Part shown: positions 8,998 through 17,122 of the stretch, one piece after another
Numbering within the stretch: position 1 is the first letter of the stretch
Layout: each line of letters opens with the position of its first letter
Source of the DNA: Phenylobacterium sp.
Lineage (GTDB): Bacteria > Pseudomonadota > Alphaproteobacteria > Caulobacterales > Caulobacteraceae
Direction of reading: 5' to 3'
Length of the DNA: 64,000 bases
NCBI RefSeq assembly: GCF_030681155.1
Contig: NZ_JAUXXE010000069.1
Coordinates: 1 to 64,000, forward strand
Position numbers and translations under genes: made by a program
The notes under the pieces: generated by a model
What the model saw: the letters and a program-made list of their open reading frames with translations, nothing else
What the model was told of the DNA's origin: nothing
Databases searched by the model: none

Positions 8998-10278
8998 TTG
9001 AGGGAAGAAGAGGCCGACACGCCCAGCTCGGGCGGCCACGGAACAGCCACTGATTTGCGAGCTTGGCGCGGCGGCCTCGAGGACAAGTGGCCGTCGATCG
9101 GCGTTCTCCTCATCGCGCAGGTCGCAGCCATGGCGGTGTGGTTCGCCTCGGCGGCTGCGGCCTCAAGCCTGGCGCGGAGCACACCGCTCTCCGACTTCGA
9201 GGCGGCTCTGCTGACGAGCGCCGTGCAGGCCGGCTTTGTGCTGGGCACCCTGGCCAGCGCGCTCTCGGGTCTGCCGGATCGCTTCGATCCCCGTCGCATC
9301 TTCATGGTCTCAGCGCTGGTGGCCGCAGCGGCCTCGGCGGCTTTGGCGGCCCTGCCGCCGGCAGGCCCGAGCATCCTTGCCCTTCGCTTCCTGACAGGCA
9401 TGGCGTTGGCTGGCGTCTACCCGATCGGCATGCGCCTGGCGGCGACCTGGGCGTCCGGGGATCTGGGACTGCTCGTCGGCCTGCTGGTCGGCGCCCTGAC
9501 TCTGGGATCGGCCAGCCCCCACATCCTGGCTGCGTTCGGCGACCTCGACTGGCGGGTGATCTACCTGGCTGCGGCCGGCCTGGCGGCGTTTGGCGGCGTC
9601 GTCATCCTGTGGGCTGGCGTGGGGCCCAATGTACCCCGGTCGGTGCGGGTGCAAGCCGGGCGTGTGGCCCAGGCCTGGCGGGTCCCAGCGCTGCGGCTCG
9701 CCAATCTCGGCTACCTCGGACACATGTGGGAACTCTACGCCATGTGGACATGGCTCGCGGTGTTCCTGGCGCAGAGCTTTCGACATTCTGAGGTCGCAGA
9801 CCCCCGCATGCTCGCCGAGATCGTCACCTTCGGCGCCATCGCCGCGGGCTCCCTGGGCGCCTGGCTTGGCGGGATCTGCGCCGATCGATGGGGGCGTACG
9901 ACCGTGACAATCGGTTCGATGGCCGCGAGCGGCGCATGTGCGGCCATAATGGGTTGGCTGCTGGGCGCGCCGCCATGGATCGTCACCGTCGTCGCCGTCA
10001 TCTGGGGTGTCACCATCATCGCTGACTCCGCCCAATTCTCCGCCAGCATCGCCGAGCTCAGCGAGCCGGAGTCCGTCGGCACGATGCTGACGCTGCAGAC
10101 CTGCGGCGGCTTTCTCCTCACCCTGGTGAGCATCCAGTTGGTGGCCCCGGTTTCCTCCGTGTTCGGATGGCCTGGCGCCTTCACGATGCTTGCGCTCGGC
10201 CCGGCGCTGGGCTGCCTGGCGATGGCGCGGCTGCGCCAACATCCTGACGCTCTGCGCCTCGCCGACGGCCGGCGATGA
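8998..10278 (+). CDS. MFS transporter
   Basis: Twelve-helix major facilitator protein of about 426 residues: hydrophobic segments begin at SIGVLLIAQVAAMAVW, and the usual loop after the second helix appears as LPDRFDPRRIF. I chose the TTG at 8998, 7 nt after GGGGAG; an ATG at 8983 and one at 8821 are also in frame but the latter overlaps the monooxygenase. It lies between the monooxygenase and its reductase, so it probably carries the substrate. Its stop TGA overlaps an ATG in the frame of the next gene. Confidence 0.85.
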   Translation: MREEEADTPSSGGHGTATDLRAWRGGLEDKWPSIGVLLIAQVAAMAVWFASAAAASSLARSTPLSDFEAALLTSAVQAGFVLGTLASALSGLPDRFDPRRIFMVSALVAAAASAALAALPPAGPSILALRFLTGMALAGVYPIGMRLAATWASGDLGLLVGLLVGALTLGSASPHILAAFGDLDWRVIYLAAAGLAAFGGVVILWAGVGPNVPRSVRVQAGRVAQAWRVPALRLANLGYLGHMWELYAMWTWLAVFLAQSFRHSEVADPRMLAEIVTFGAIAAGSLGAWLGGICADRWGRTTVTIGSMAASGACAAIMGWLLGAPPWIVTVVAVIWGVTIIADSAQFSASIAELSEPESVGTMLTLQTCGGFLLTLVSIQLVAPVSSVFGWPGAFTMLALGPALGCLAMARLRQHPDALRLADGRR

Positions 10279-10308
10279 CGTCCGATCCTTCGACGTTCTT
10301 CAGCTTGA

Positions 10309-10319
10309 TTGACCAAAAT
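10309..10319 (+). promoter_or_regulatory. Half copy of the TetR operator before the FMN reductase
   Basis: TTGACCAAAAT repeats the first 8 bases of the 18-bp palindrome at 7517-7534 exactly, but its second half is not conserved. It lies 16 nt before the preferred start of the FMN reductase gene. It may be a weak second binding site of the same repressor. Confidence 0.4.
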
Positions 10320-10334
10320 GGCAGGGACCAGAAT

Positions 10335-10985
10335 ATGACCACTCGTCACCTCGTCGAGGACCAGCCGCCCGTTGATCGTTCTCCACCTTGGGGTCATCCA
10401 AAGGTCCTGGGCATTGGCGGAACCACGCGTGCCGGATCAACGACCGAGCGAGCCCTGTCTGTCGCGTTGCAAGCAGCTGAGGCCGCGGGCGCAGAGGTCC
10501 AGCTGCTAGGCGGCGACTTCTTGGCGAAGCTCCCCATTTTCGACCCGCGGCCAGGCGGACCGACCCCGGAACAGCGCGAGCTCGTTGAAGCGATCGCCCA
10601 GGCAGACGGGGTCATCATCGCGACGCCTGGCTATCACGGCTCGATATCGGGGGTGATCAAGAACGCCCTCGATACTTTGGAACTCGGCCGAGACGACCAG
10701 GGTCTTTATCTGTCGAACAAGCCTGTCGGCATGATCGTGACCGCTGGCGGCTCGCAGGCTGGGGGGACCAGTCTGATGACGCTCCGCGCGATTGTTCACG
10801 CCCTTCGAGGCTGGCCCACGCCTTTCGGCGCTACGCTCAACGCGGGCGCGCCGTTGTTCGACGGCGTCGGCTCCTGCCTCAACCTCAAGGACACGCTGCA
10901 GCTCAAGACAGTCGCCGAGCAGGTCGTAGAATTCGCCCACATGAAGTCCGCGCTCGCGAGCGCGAAGTTACGCGCTCCGCACTGA
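10335..10985 (+). CDS. NADPH-dependent FMN reductase
   Basis: Flavodoxin-like fold flavin reductase: the phosphate-binding loop GGTTRAGSTT is near residue 30, and TPGYHGSISGVIKNALDTL is the conserved flavin-site segment of the SsuE/ArsH-type family. It would deliver FMNH2 to the luciferase-like monooxygenase upstream. The ATG at 10335 has AGGGA upstream; an ATG at 10275 overlapping the stop of the MFS gene (ATGA) is the alternative and would add 20 residues. Confidence 0.88.
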   Translation: MTTRHLVEDQPPVDRSPPWGHPKVLGIGGTTRAGSTTERALSVALQAAEAAGAEVQLLGGDFLAKLPIFDPRPGGPTPEQRELVEAIAQADGVIIATPGYHGSISGVIKNALDTLELGRDDQGLYLSNKPVGMIVTAGGSQAGGTSLMTLRAIVHALRGWPTPFGATLNAGAPLFDGVGSCLNLKDTLQLKTVAEQVVEFAHMKSALASAKLRAPH

Positions 10986-11425
10986 CGGCGGTTGGGAAGT
11001 GAGCCGTGGCGAAGTGACGAATAAGGTCCGATATCCGGAGGGAGGTGTACTTCCGCTCCTGGTGCCCAGCCGACTGAAATGCACCCGCTTCCGCTTAGAG
11101 GCGCGGCAATCGGTAATATGCGGGTGTGAACTGCTGGCGCCAGGCTTGATGGAGCTTAGGGGGGGCCGGCATAGGCCCAAAGCTCCATGCAGCGTCCCAC
11201 ATTGAACCGGCCATCCTGTCAGAGCGGAGGGCAAGTACAATGTTGCATCGGTGCGACACTCATAGAGGAGCGCATCGTCACGCATGGGCGATACCAGAGC
11301 GCGGTTCAAGCTCTGGACAATACAACCATTGGAGCTGTCACCGGCCCGTCGACGGAATAGTTGTTATGTTGCGGCTTTCTGCGGTTAATGGGGAGGTCGG
11401 CCATCCGCCGATGGGGGAACTAAGC
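10986..11425. other. 440-bp intergenic stretch without a recognised gene
   Basis: Open frames on either strand here have poor protein character and no clear ribosome site. I see no repeat or RNA gene. The last part should hold the promoter of the small secreted protein that follows. Confidence 0.5.
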
Positions 11426-11638
11426 ATGAGAGTTTTGATCGCCTTAGCTATTGCGGTGTCTGCGTCCAGTGCGTTCGCGCATGAGCCGCCGCCCAAGACC
11501 CAGCCCACCCCATCACCGAAAGTCTCCGCGCCGCAACCGGTGTCCAAGACGGTGAAAAGCCATTCCGGCGGCACCGACGCCTATGGCTGTCACACCAACA
11601 GCCAAACTGGCGACTACCACTGCCACAAGCCGAAGTAG
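11426..11638 (+). CDS. Small secreted YHYH-type protein
   Basis: A 70-residue precursor. Residues 1-19 form a signal peptide (MRVLIALAIAVSASSAFA), followed by a proline-rich linker and a C-terminal GGTDAYGCHTNSQTGDYHCH motif. Paired His/Cys motifs of this type (GCHxN...GxYHCH) are common in small exported proteins of Proteobacteria and suggest metal binding or a disulfide; the function is unknown. The ATG at 11426 follows GGGGG; longer in-frame starts lack a signal peptide. Confidence 0.75.
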   Translation: MRVLIALAIAVSASSAFAHEPPPKTQPTPSPKVSAPQPVSKTVKSHSGGTDAYGCHTNSQTGDYHCHKPK

Positions 11639-11724
11639 CCTTTGGCGGAGGACGGCGCCTTGCTGCGGGCCACAATGCGGTGGCGGAACATTGGACCGCC
11701 GCTGTGAACTCAAGGAGAAATCCG

Positions 11725-11994
11725 ATGAAGGTTTTATCTCTCGCCTTGGCCGGCCTGCTTGCATCAGCGAGCGCTGTATCGGCCCAGCAAAGTCATTCCG
11801 TGAAGGGTTATGTCAAATCTAACGGGACCTATGTGGCGCCCACTCGAGCGACGAATCCGAACGGCACAAACATCGACAACTATTCAACCAAGCCTAACGT
11901 GAACCCGTACTCCGGCAAGGCCGGCACGAAGTCGCCAGACTACAGCTACAAGCCACCTAAGACATACAGCGCGCCAAAAACCGGATCCTATTGA
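11725..11994 (+). CDS. Small secreted Asn/Tyr/Pro-rich protein
   Basis: An 89-residue precursor with a signal peptide (MKVLSLALAGLLASASAVSA) and then the pattern GYVKSNGTYVAPTRATNPNG and a KPNVNPYSGKAG segment. This pattern recurs in short exported proteins of many Proteobacteria, with no assigned function. An AAGGAG site lies 8 nt upstream. It follows the YHYH-type gene by 86 nt and is closed by a strong hairpin, so the two may share a transcript. Confidence 0.75.
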   Translation: MKVLSLALAGLLASASAVSAQQSHSVKGYVKSNGTYVAPTRATNPNGTNIDNYSTKPNVNPYSGKAGTKSPDYSYKPPKTYSAPKTGSY

Positions 11995-12003
11995 ATCCTC
12001 TCT

Positions 12004-12025
12004 GAGGCCGGGCGAGCCCGGCCTC
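12004..12025 (+). terminator. Terminator hairpin after the small secreted protein genes
   Basis: Perfect 9-bp stem GAGGCCGGG/CCCGGCCTC with a 4-nt CGAG loop, 9 nt after the stop codon. No long T run follows. Confidence 0.6.
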
Positions 12026-12218
12026 GACTTAGTGCGAATGTCCGCTTGCCGGCCGTAAGCCAGAGTCCGCTTTTGGCGCCGAGCTGTCGTTGGAAGGCGG
12101 AGCAGGGGACTTGCCCGTAAGAGGACGCGCCGATCGGCTGCGCTGGTGGAAACTGGAACTCTGCCGATCTAGCTTCACTACACCCCGCTTCTGTTGAAAA
12201 TCGAGCGGCAATTAGCCC

Positions 12219-12614
12219 TTAAGGCAGGGTGATGGAATGCTCATCTTTGATGGTCAGTAGGCGCTCGCCATGGAAGACCAGCACGACGTTCCGATCCCAC
12301 GCACAGTATAAACGATGCCTACCGCCGAAGCGCCACTGTTAACGGGGCGAGAGTAGCGCCTTCAGCTGGCTGAGCGTCTCGATAGACACAAGGTTGTTGT
12401 CGCCACTCCAAACGCTGACATCGGCGACATCGTAGGTTGCTGCAATGATGTCAGCCGCCGCTTGGCGGTTCATGCCAATCGTGAAGCCGAAGTGTTGGCC
12501 CTCAGCGTAGGCGCGGTCGCCCCAACAGCCGACGACGGAAGTGCACTGTGTGACGCACAGCGCTACGGGCAGGGCCGCGAGGAAAACCCATAGCCAGCGG
12601 CGCTTGCTATCCAT
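12219..12614 (-). pseudogene. Small membrane/lipoprotein-like gene with an in-frame stop
   Basis: From the ATG at 12614 the frame reads 91 residues (a hydrophobic N-terminus with VALCVTQCTSVVGC, then HFGFTIGMNRQAAADIIAA) to a TAA at 12341-12339. The same frame then continues for 39 protein-like codons (WRFGGRHRLYCAWDRNVVLV, HGERLLTIKDEHSITLP) to a TAA at 12221-12219. One nonsense change therefore splits an apparent 130-residue exported protein. The first part resembles small proteins with an outer-membrane-assembly-like fold (two short helices then strands), but I cannot name a family. It may be a recent pseudogene or still make a shortened product. Confidence 0.6.
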
Positions 12615-12957
12615 AGCTCAGCTTAGGACATAGCTTTGAATGTCTGCAACGGGTCGCGTTCGGCCCAACGCGACGTGCTCGCAATCAGGCCTTCAAACGA
12701 GACTGCTTCCTGCCGCGCGGCGAGCGACATGCCCGTAACAGTCACAATGACCCGGCCCCACGGCGCTCCATCGCAGGAGCCAGCTGTTGTCTGCGCGCCG
12801 CGAGCCAAATGCCGCCTTAGGTCAAGCGGCGACGCGACAGCCGTGCTCCCGACTGGGACCTGAGTTCGTCTGCAAGGCTTGCGGAAGGGTCCGCCCGTGG
12901 CATGACACCGAGGAAATGCCGGGTCGCTATAGGCGCCCTCTGGCGCTAAGGGCTCCT
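12615..12957. other. 343-bp stretch with only weak open frames
   Basis: A minus-strand frame (TTG at 12808 to 12623, 61 codons) and an extension of the downstream MFS frame (from 12787, containing a CKAC pair) are open, but neither has a good ribosome site or a recognisable family. It may hold remnants of a small zinc-ribbon gene. Confidence 0.35.
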
Positions 12958-14175
12958 ATGGCTCCTAGTCGCGCTCAACGCCCGCCGGACACGCGCCTTG
13001 CTGTGCCGGTACTGCTGCTCATTGTCTTTGTGAGCTTGATCGGCTTCGGCGTGGTGATCCCGCTGCTGCCCTTCTACGCCAGTGTCTTCGACGCCTCGCC
13101 CTGGCAGGTGACGCTGATGTTTGCGAGCTTCTCCGCTGGACAGTTCCTAGGAGAGCTCACCTGGGGACGGCTTTCGGACCGGATTGGGCGGCGGCCTGTG
13201 CTCCTCATCACGATCCTGGCGTCTGCGGCAGGCTATGTGGCGCTGGCCTACGCACCCACCATCGGCGTCGCAATCCTTGTCAGGGCCTTTGCGGGATTCT
13301 TCAGCGGCAACATCTCGACCATCCAGGGGTACATCGTCGACGTGACGCCGTCGGAACGGCTGGCGGGCCGGCTGGGACTGGTGGGCGGCGCGTTCGGCGT
13401 TGGCTTCGTTGTCGGTCCCTGGCTAGGCGGCGTCCTGGCGCGGCCTGAGCTTGGCGCTGCGGGCTTCCAGCCACCGCTGCTGGTGGCCGCAGCATTGTGC
13501 GTGGTCGCTACGGCAGGGGTGCTCGCGTTCGTTCGCGAGAGCGTTCAAAACGATGTCGCACACCAGGTCCGCCCAGGGCCGCTGGCCTCCCTCAAGGAAG
13601 CGTGGTCTGACGACGTGCTCCGTCGGTTGATCGCGATGACCTTTACGGGCTTCGCCTCTTTCTCCGCCATGTGGGCGATCTTCGGCCTATGGGGGGAGGC
13701 GCGCTTCGGCTGGGGTCCCAAGGAAATCGGGTTTGTCATGGGCGTGACGGGCGTCGCCGCCGCCCTTAGCCAGAGTTTCCTCTCGGGTGCGATTGTCCGA
13801 CGACTGGGGGCCGTACCCACCATTGTTGGCGGTCTACTGACGACAGGTACGTTCTTGCTCGTGCAGGCGGTTTCGCCTTGGATCTGGCTCTGTGTCGTCG
13901 CGATGACGCTCGCCGTCGCGGGCCACACGCTGACGCAGCCGGCCACCAGCGCCCTCATCTCGCAGGCTGCGCCACCCGGGCGGCAAGGCGCTATCCTCGG
14001 CGCCAACAACGCCGCCGGATCGGCCGCTAGGGTTGCCGGTCCGATGGTCGCAGGCCTGCTGTTCTCCAGCGCCACCCCCTGGGCCCCGATCGTGTTCTCG
14101 GCGATCGGCATGTTGCCGGCCGCTTGGCTGGCTTGGCGTGCAGGCCGGCAGATCCGCCTTCGGCAGAGGATTTAG
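12958..14175 (+). CDS. MFS transporter (TCR/Tet-like drug or metabolite exporter)
   Basis: A 405-residue, 12-helix MFS protein. The loop between helices 2 and 3 has the MFS signature GRLSDRIGRRPVLL, and helix 5 carries GGAFGVGFVVGPWLGG, motif C of proton-coupled antiporters (DHA1 group, tetracycline-exporter-like). That motif points to export. I chose ATG 12958 (MAPSRAQ); the frame is open further upstream, with alternative ATGs at 12916 and 12787. No regulator is adjacent. Confidence 0.85.
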   Translation: MAPSRAQRPPDTRLAVPVLLLIVFVSLIGFGVVIPLLPFYASVFDASPWQVTLMFASFSAGQFLGELTWGRLSDRIGRRPVLLITILASAAGYVALAYAPTIGVAILVRAFAGFFSGNISTIQGYIVDVTPSERLAGRLGLVGGAFGVGFVVGPWLGGVLARPELGAAGFQPPLLVAAALCVVATAGVLAFVRESVQNDVAHQVRPGPLASLKEAWSDDVLRRLIAMTFTGFASFSAMWAIFGLWGEARFGWGPKEIGFVMGVTGVAAALSQSFLSGAIVRRLGAVPTIVGGLLTTGTFLLVQAVSPWIWLCVVAMTLAVAGHTLTQPATSALISQAAPPGRQGAILGANNAAGSAARVAGPMVAGLLFSSATPWAPIVFSAIGMLPAAWLAWRAGRQIRLRQRI

Positions 14176-14509
14176 AGCGTCGCCATAGGACCTTGAGTCC
14201 GCCGGGTGCTCTTGTTGAGGCTGGGATGACGCATTGCCGCGGGGCCGGCTCGACAGGGGGAGGGAGTTTCCTGTCCGCTTGCTGCCAGGATGCCTAGGAA
14301 CGGTCGTGGGGCTCGCTATGAAGATGTGCTCATAGGTCCGATTGTCGGAAGCGAGCCAATGTCTCCAACTGGCGCTGATCGGGCAAGTGCGGGCTCAGCC
14401 GTTGAAAGCGAGCACCACCAAACGGTCCGAGTAATCGGTTCGATAACTGTGAAGCTAAGGCCGGATCTGGCCGTCTGCCATCCACAATTTCGGCTGAAGG
14501 AGCCGCTCA
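14176..14509. other. 334-bp intergenic stretch without a recognised gene
   Basis: No convincing coding frame, repeat or RNA gene is visible. The last 20 bases hold the AAGGAG ribosome site of the following gene. Confidence 0.5.
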
Positions 14510-14929
14510 GTGAATCCCAGCGTAATGGCCACCTTTTTTGTTCTGCTCGCGTCGCCAGCCTTGGCTGACCCATGTAAGGCGATCCCAGACCGTGGCCCGA
14601 TGCCTTCTTATCTGGGGAAGGGAAAGACCTTTAGCGGCCCGGTAACCTACGTGGGCGACGCCGACAGCCTGTGCGTCGCCGTGGGCGGCCGGGCGCCCGA
14701 GAACCTTGTCGAGGTCCGCGTTGCTGATTTCTACGGCCCTGAGATCAACGCGCCTGGCGGCCGGGATGGGAAGGCCACGCTCGAACGCATCGTGAAGGAC
14801 CGCCACGTCGTCTGTACCGCCGGCCGACGTTCCTATGACCGCGTCGTTGCGACCTGCCGGCTGGGGGGCGTCACCATTGGCGATCTGATGCGCGGCGCTG
14901 GCGTCGAAGAGGGTGGGAATGGCCGATGA
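14510..14929 (+). CDS. Exported SNase-like (thermonuclease fold) protein
   Basis: A 139-residue precursor with a short signal peptide ending ASPALA, then a compact domain. Segments such as VTYVGDADSLCVAV, VEVRVADFYGPEINAPGG and RSYDRVVATCRLGGVTIGDLMRGAGV match the order of a staphylococcal-nuclease (OB) fold. The usual catalytic Arg/Glu set is not clear, so nuclease activity is doubtful. The GTG start has AAGGAG 7 nt upstream. No operon partner. Confidence 0.7.
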   Translation: MNPSVMATFFVLLASPALADPCKAIPDRGPMPSYLGKGKTFSGPVTYVGDADSLCVAVGGRAPENLVEVRVADFYGPEINAPGGRDGKATLERIVKDRHVVCTAGRRSYDRVVATCRLGGVTIGDLMRGAGVEEGGNGR

Positions 14930-15335
14930 GACCAAGCGCTGTGACGAGGGCGCCGGGAAGATCGCGGAACGACCTAGGGGAGGGCGGGCAGCACAATTTC
15001 CGCGGCGTTGCGACGCTCGCGGAGAACGTCGTGCAAGGCGCACCGCGGCCACAATTTTGACGGATTCCCAGACAGCAACCACTGGTCAATAATTATGGCC
15101 GTGACAGAGCCAGCGCCTTGCTTTGACGCAGATCATAGCATCGCCTAATGAAGGTTATCGGAAGAGCAGCCTAGTTCAGCCGTGTTGCAGTTGGACGTCG
15201 ATCATTGCCCTTGGGCGCTGACAGCACAGGCTTTTGTCCGTTGCAGTTCATGTCAGCCGCAGTTCGTCCAATGGGCGGAGCCCTCCATCAGCAGCGTATT
15301 GGACGAATTTGCGTGGCACAGCCTATAGGCCAGCG
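14930..15335. other. 406-bp stretch between convergent genes, nothing recognised
   Basis: It lies between the SNase-like gene and the end of the MscS gene on the other strand. Frames are short or shadow-like, and I see no clear terminator or repeat. Confidence 0.5.
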
Positions 15336-16550
15336 TCATGCCGCCTGCCGCAAGCGCTCTTCTGATATCAATCGGGCAATGTCCTGGCCGCCGGGATCTT
15401 GGAAAAGCTGCAGACCAAACTCTGGAAGAATTGCGATCAGGTGATCGAAGATGTCGGCCTGTATCGCCTCGTAGTCCGCCCAGGCCGTCGTGTTGGTGAA
15501 CGCGTAGATTTCCAGAGGCAGACCTTGCGGACCAGGTTCCAACTGGCGAACCAGCAGGGTCATGTGCTGGGCGATCGCGGTATGGGATTTCAGATAGGCC
15601 AGGACATAGGCCCGGAAGGTGCCGATGTTGGTCACCCGACGGGTGTTGACTTGGTCGCACCCTGCCTCGACCAACGCGGCGTTGCTGCGTTCGAGCTCGA
15701 CCTGTTTGCGATCAAGATACTCATCAATCAGCGTGAACCTCTTAAGCGTCGCGCGCTCCTCGGGAGAGAGAAACCGGACGCTGGTCTGGTCGATCCGCAG
15801 GGCGCGTTTGATCCGCCGACCGCCGGTGTCGAACATCCCTCGCCAGTTCTTGTAGGACTCGGTGATCAGCCGGTGGGTCGGGATGGTGGTGATTGTCTTG
15901 TCCCAGTTCTGCACCTTGACCGTATGCAGAGCGATGTCGATCACATCGCCGTCGGCGTTGAGCTGGGGCATCTCGATCCAGTCTCCGACGCGCAACATGT
16001 CGTTCGACGTCAATTGCACCGACGCCACCAGAGACAGGATAGTGTCTTTGAAGACCAGCATCAGCACCGCCGCCATCGCGCCCAGCCCCGACAGCAAAAG
16101 CAGCGGTGATTGCTCCATCAGAGCGGCCGCGACCAGGATTGTCGCACCCGCATAGATCAGAATCTTGACCACCTGCACGTAGCCCTTAATCGGTCGCAGA
16201 GCGGCGTCAGGACGCTGCTGGTAACGTACATTGAGCAGATTGAGGGCGGCGCCGATCGCCAAGGCGAGCGTCATGACGATAAAGGCGCTCGCCACATTGC
16301 GCGACACCGTGACGAGGGCCTCAGGCAGATAGGGGACGGCGCCTATTCCGCGGGCGACCACGATCGCCGGGATGATATTGGCCAGCCTGTCGGTGATTGG
16401 GGTTAGCAATTCGCCATTGACGTGCCCCCAGGCGCTCACAATTCGCCGGAAGAGACGCAGGATGACAAGTTTGACGATGAGGTTCGCCAGGAAGGCGACT
16501 AGGGCCAAAAGCCCAAGGCCAATTAGGGCCTGCAGCCATGGCTGCAGCAC
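15336..16550 (-). CDS. Mechanosensitive ion channel, MscS family (YbdG-like)
   Basis: A 404-residue inner-membrane protein with about five hydrophobic helices in the first 170 residues, then the MscS pore and beta domain (LSGLGAMAAVLMLVFKDTILSLVASVQL, VGDWIEMPQLNADGDVIDI). The long linker with TIPTHRLITESYKNWRGM and the C-terminal domain resemble the E. coli YbdG/MscM group rather than small MscS. It should release solutes on hypo-osmotic shock, which fits the nearby ectoine locus. The start is GTG; the frame stays open upstream without another start codon. Confidence 0.87.
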   Translation of the reverse strand: MLQPWLQALIGLGLLALVAFLANLIVKLVILRLFRRIVSAWGHVNGELLTPITDRLANIIPAIVVARGIGAVPYLPEALVTVSRNVASAFIVMTLALAIGAALNLLNVRYQQRPDAALRPIKGYVQVVKILIYAGATILVAAALMEQSPLLLLSGLGAMAAVLMLVFKDTILSLVASVQLTSNDMLRVGDWIEMPQLNADGDVIDIALHTVKVQNWDKTITTIPTHRLITESYKNWRGMFDTGGRRIKRALRIDQTSVRFLSPEERATLKRFTLIDEYLDRKQVELERSNAALVEAGCDQVNTRRVTNIGTFRAYVLAYLKSHTAIAQHMTLLVRQLEPGPQGLPLEIYAFTNTTAWADYEAIQADIFDHLIAILPEFGLQLFQDPGGQDIARLISEERLRQAA

Positions 16551-16670
16551 CCGAAGGTCAAGCGGATAGTCCGAGATGGCGATGTCTTTCAGGCAGGGCT
16601 TCCAAAGCTGTCGGAAGCCGTGAAGCGTTCGGATAGGCGCGAGCCGCTGGCCTTCGCGGCAGCGCTGGCC

Positions 16671-17003
16671 TTAGGCGAACGCGCGGCGTAGACGGTCCAA
16701 CTGCTCTGGCGGCGGCGACCAATCAGCCATCGCAGGCTCCGACGCTTCGCCCCCTTGGGCGTCAATCAGCCAGGAGTGGACGCCCCAATCGCTCAACAGT
16801 TTGCTGGCCAGTTCGGCGCCGCCTCGTCGCCCCGTGGGGGTCCCGGCGACAATCGCCACCGTCGGCTTTGTCTGAGCTGCGAGCGCTAGCGCCATGCCAG
16901 CCGTCGAAACGGGACCCAGAGAATTCATACCCTCAAACGAGAGCCTGCTCAGAATTTCAGAAGAATAATTCTGATCATCACAAATAACGAGAACAGTCTC
17001 CAA
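16671..17003 (-). CDS. Receiver-like (degenerate response regulator) protein
   Basis: A 110-residue single-domain protein that begins like a receiver domain (METVLVICDDQ, with the acidic pair after beta-1) and keeps alternating beta and alpha segments. The position of the phosphorylated aspartate at the end of beta-3 reads VAIVAGT, so the acceptor Asp appears missing. It may bind partners without phosphorylation. It lies between the MscS and SLC13 genes on the same strand. Confidence 0.6.
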   Translation of the reverse strand: METVLVICDDQNYSSEILSRLSFEGMNSLGPVSTAGMALALAAQTKPTVAIVAGTPTGRRGGAELASKLLSDWGVHSWLIDAQGGEASEPAMADWSPPPEQLDRLRRAFA

Positions 17004-17122
17004 GACAGCCCTCCTTCTGCATTACTTCTATATTCTTGATACCTCGCATCTTATCGCGAGCAGCAAGCTAGCGCCACCGCCGAAGCCTGACAATTACGTG
17101 AGGATTTGGCGCAAGCCCCGCC

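Noticed and set aside
8259..9401. Long open frame (380 codons) on the minus strand across the monooxygenase/MFS junction
   Set aside because: Its translation is Arg/Ala/Pro-rich shadow of two well-supported plus-strand genes; no ribosome site or family.
9310..10242. 310-codon minus-strand open frame inside the MFS gene
   Set aside because: His/Gln/Arg-rich antisense shadow of a clear transporter gene.
12029..12211. 60-codon minus-strand frame after the secreted protein genes
   Set aside because: Ser/Pro-rich, TTG start, overlaps a terminator hairpin; not supportable.
12623..12808. 61-codon minus-strand frame before the MFS gene
   Set aside because: Partly protein-like, but starts at TTG without a ribosome site and matches no family I know.
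15399..16109. 236-codon plus-strand open frame inside the MscS gene
   Set aside because: Shadow of the channel gene, whose helices and motifs are clear.
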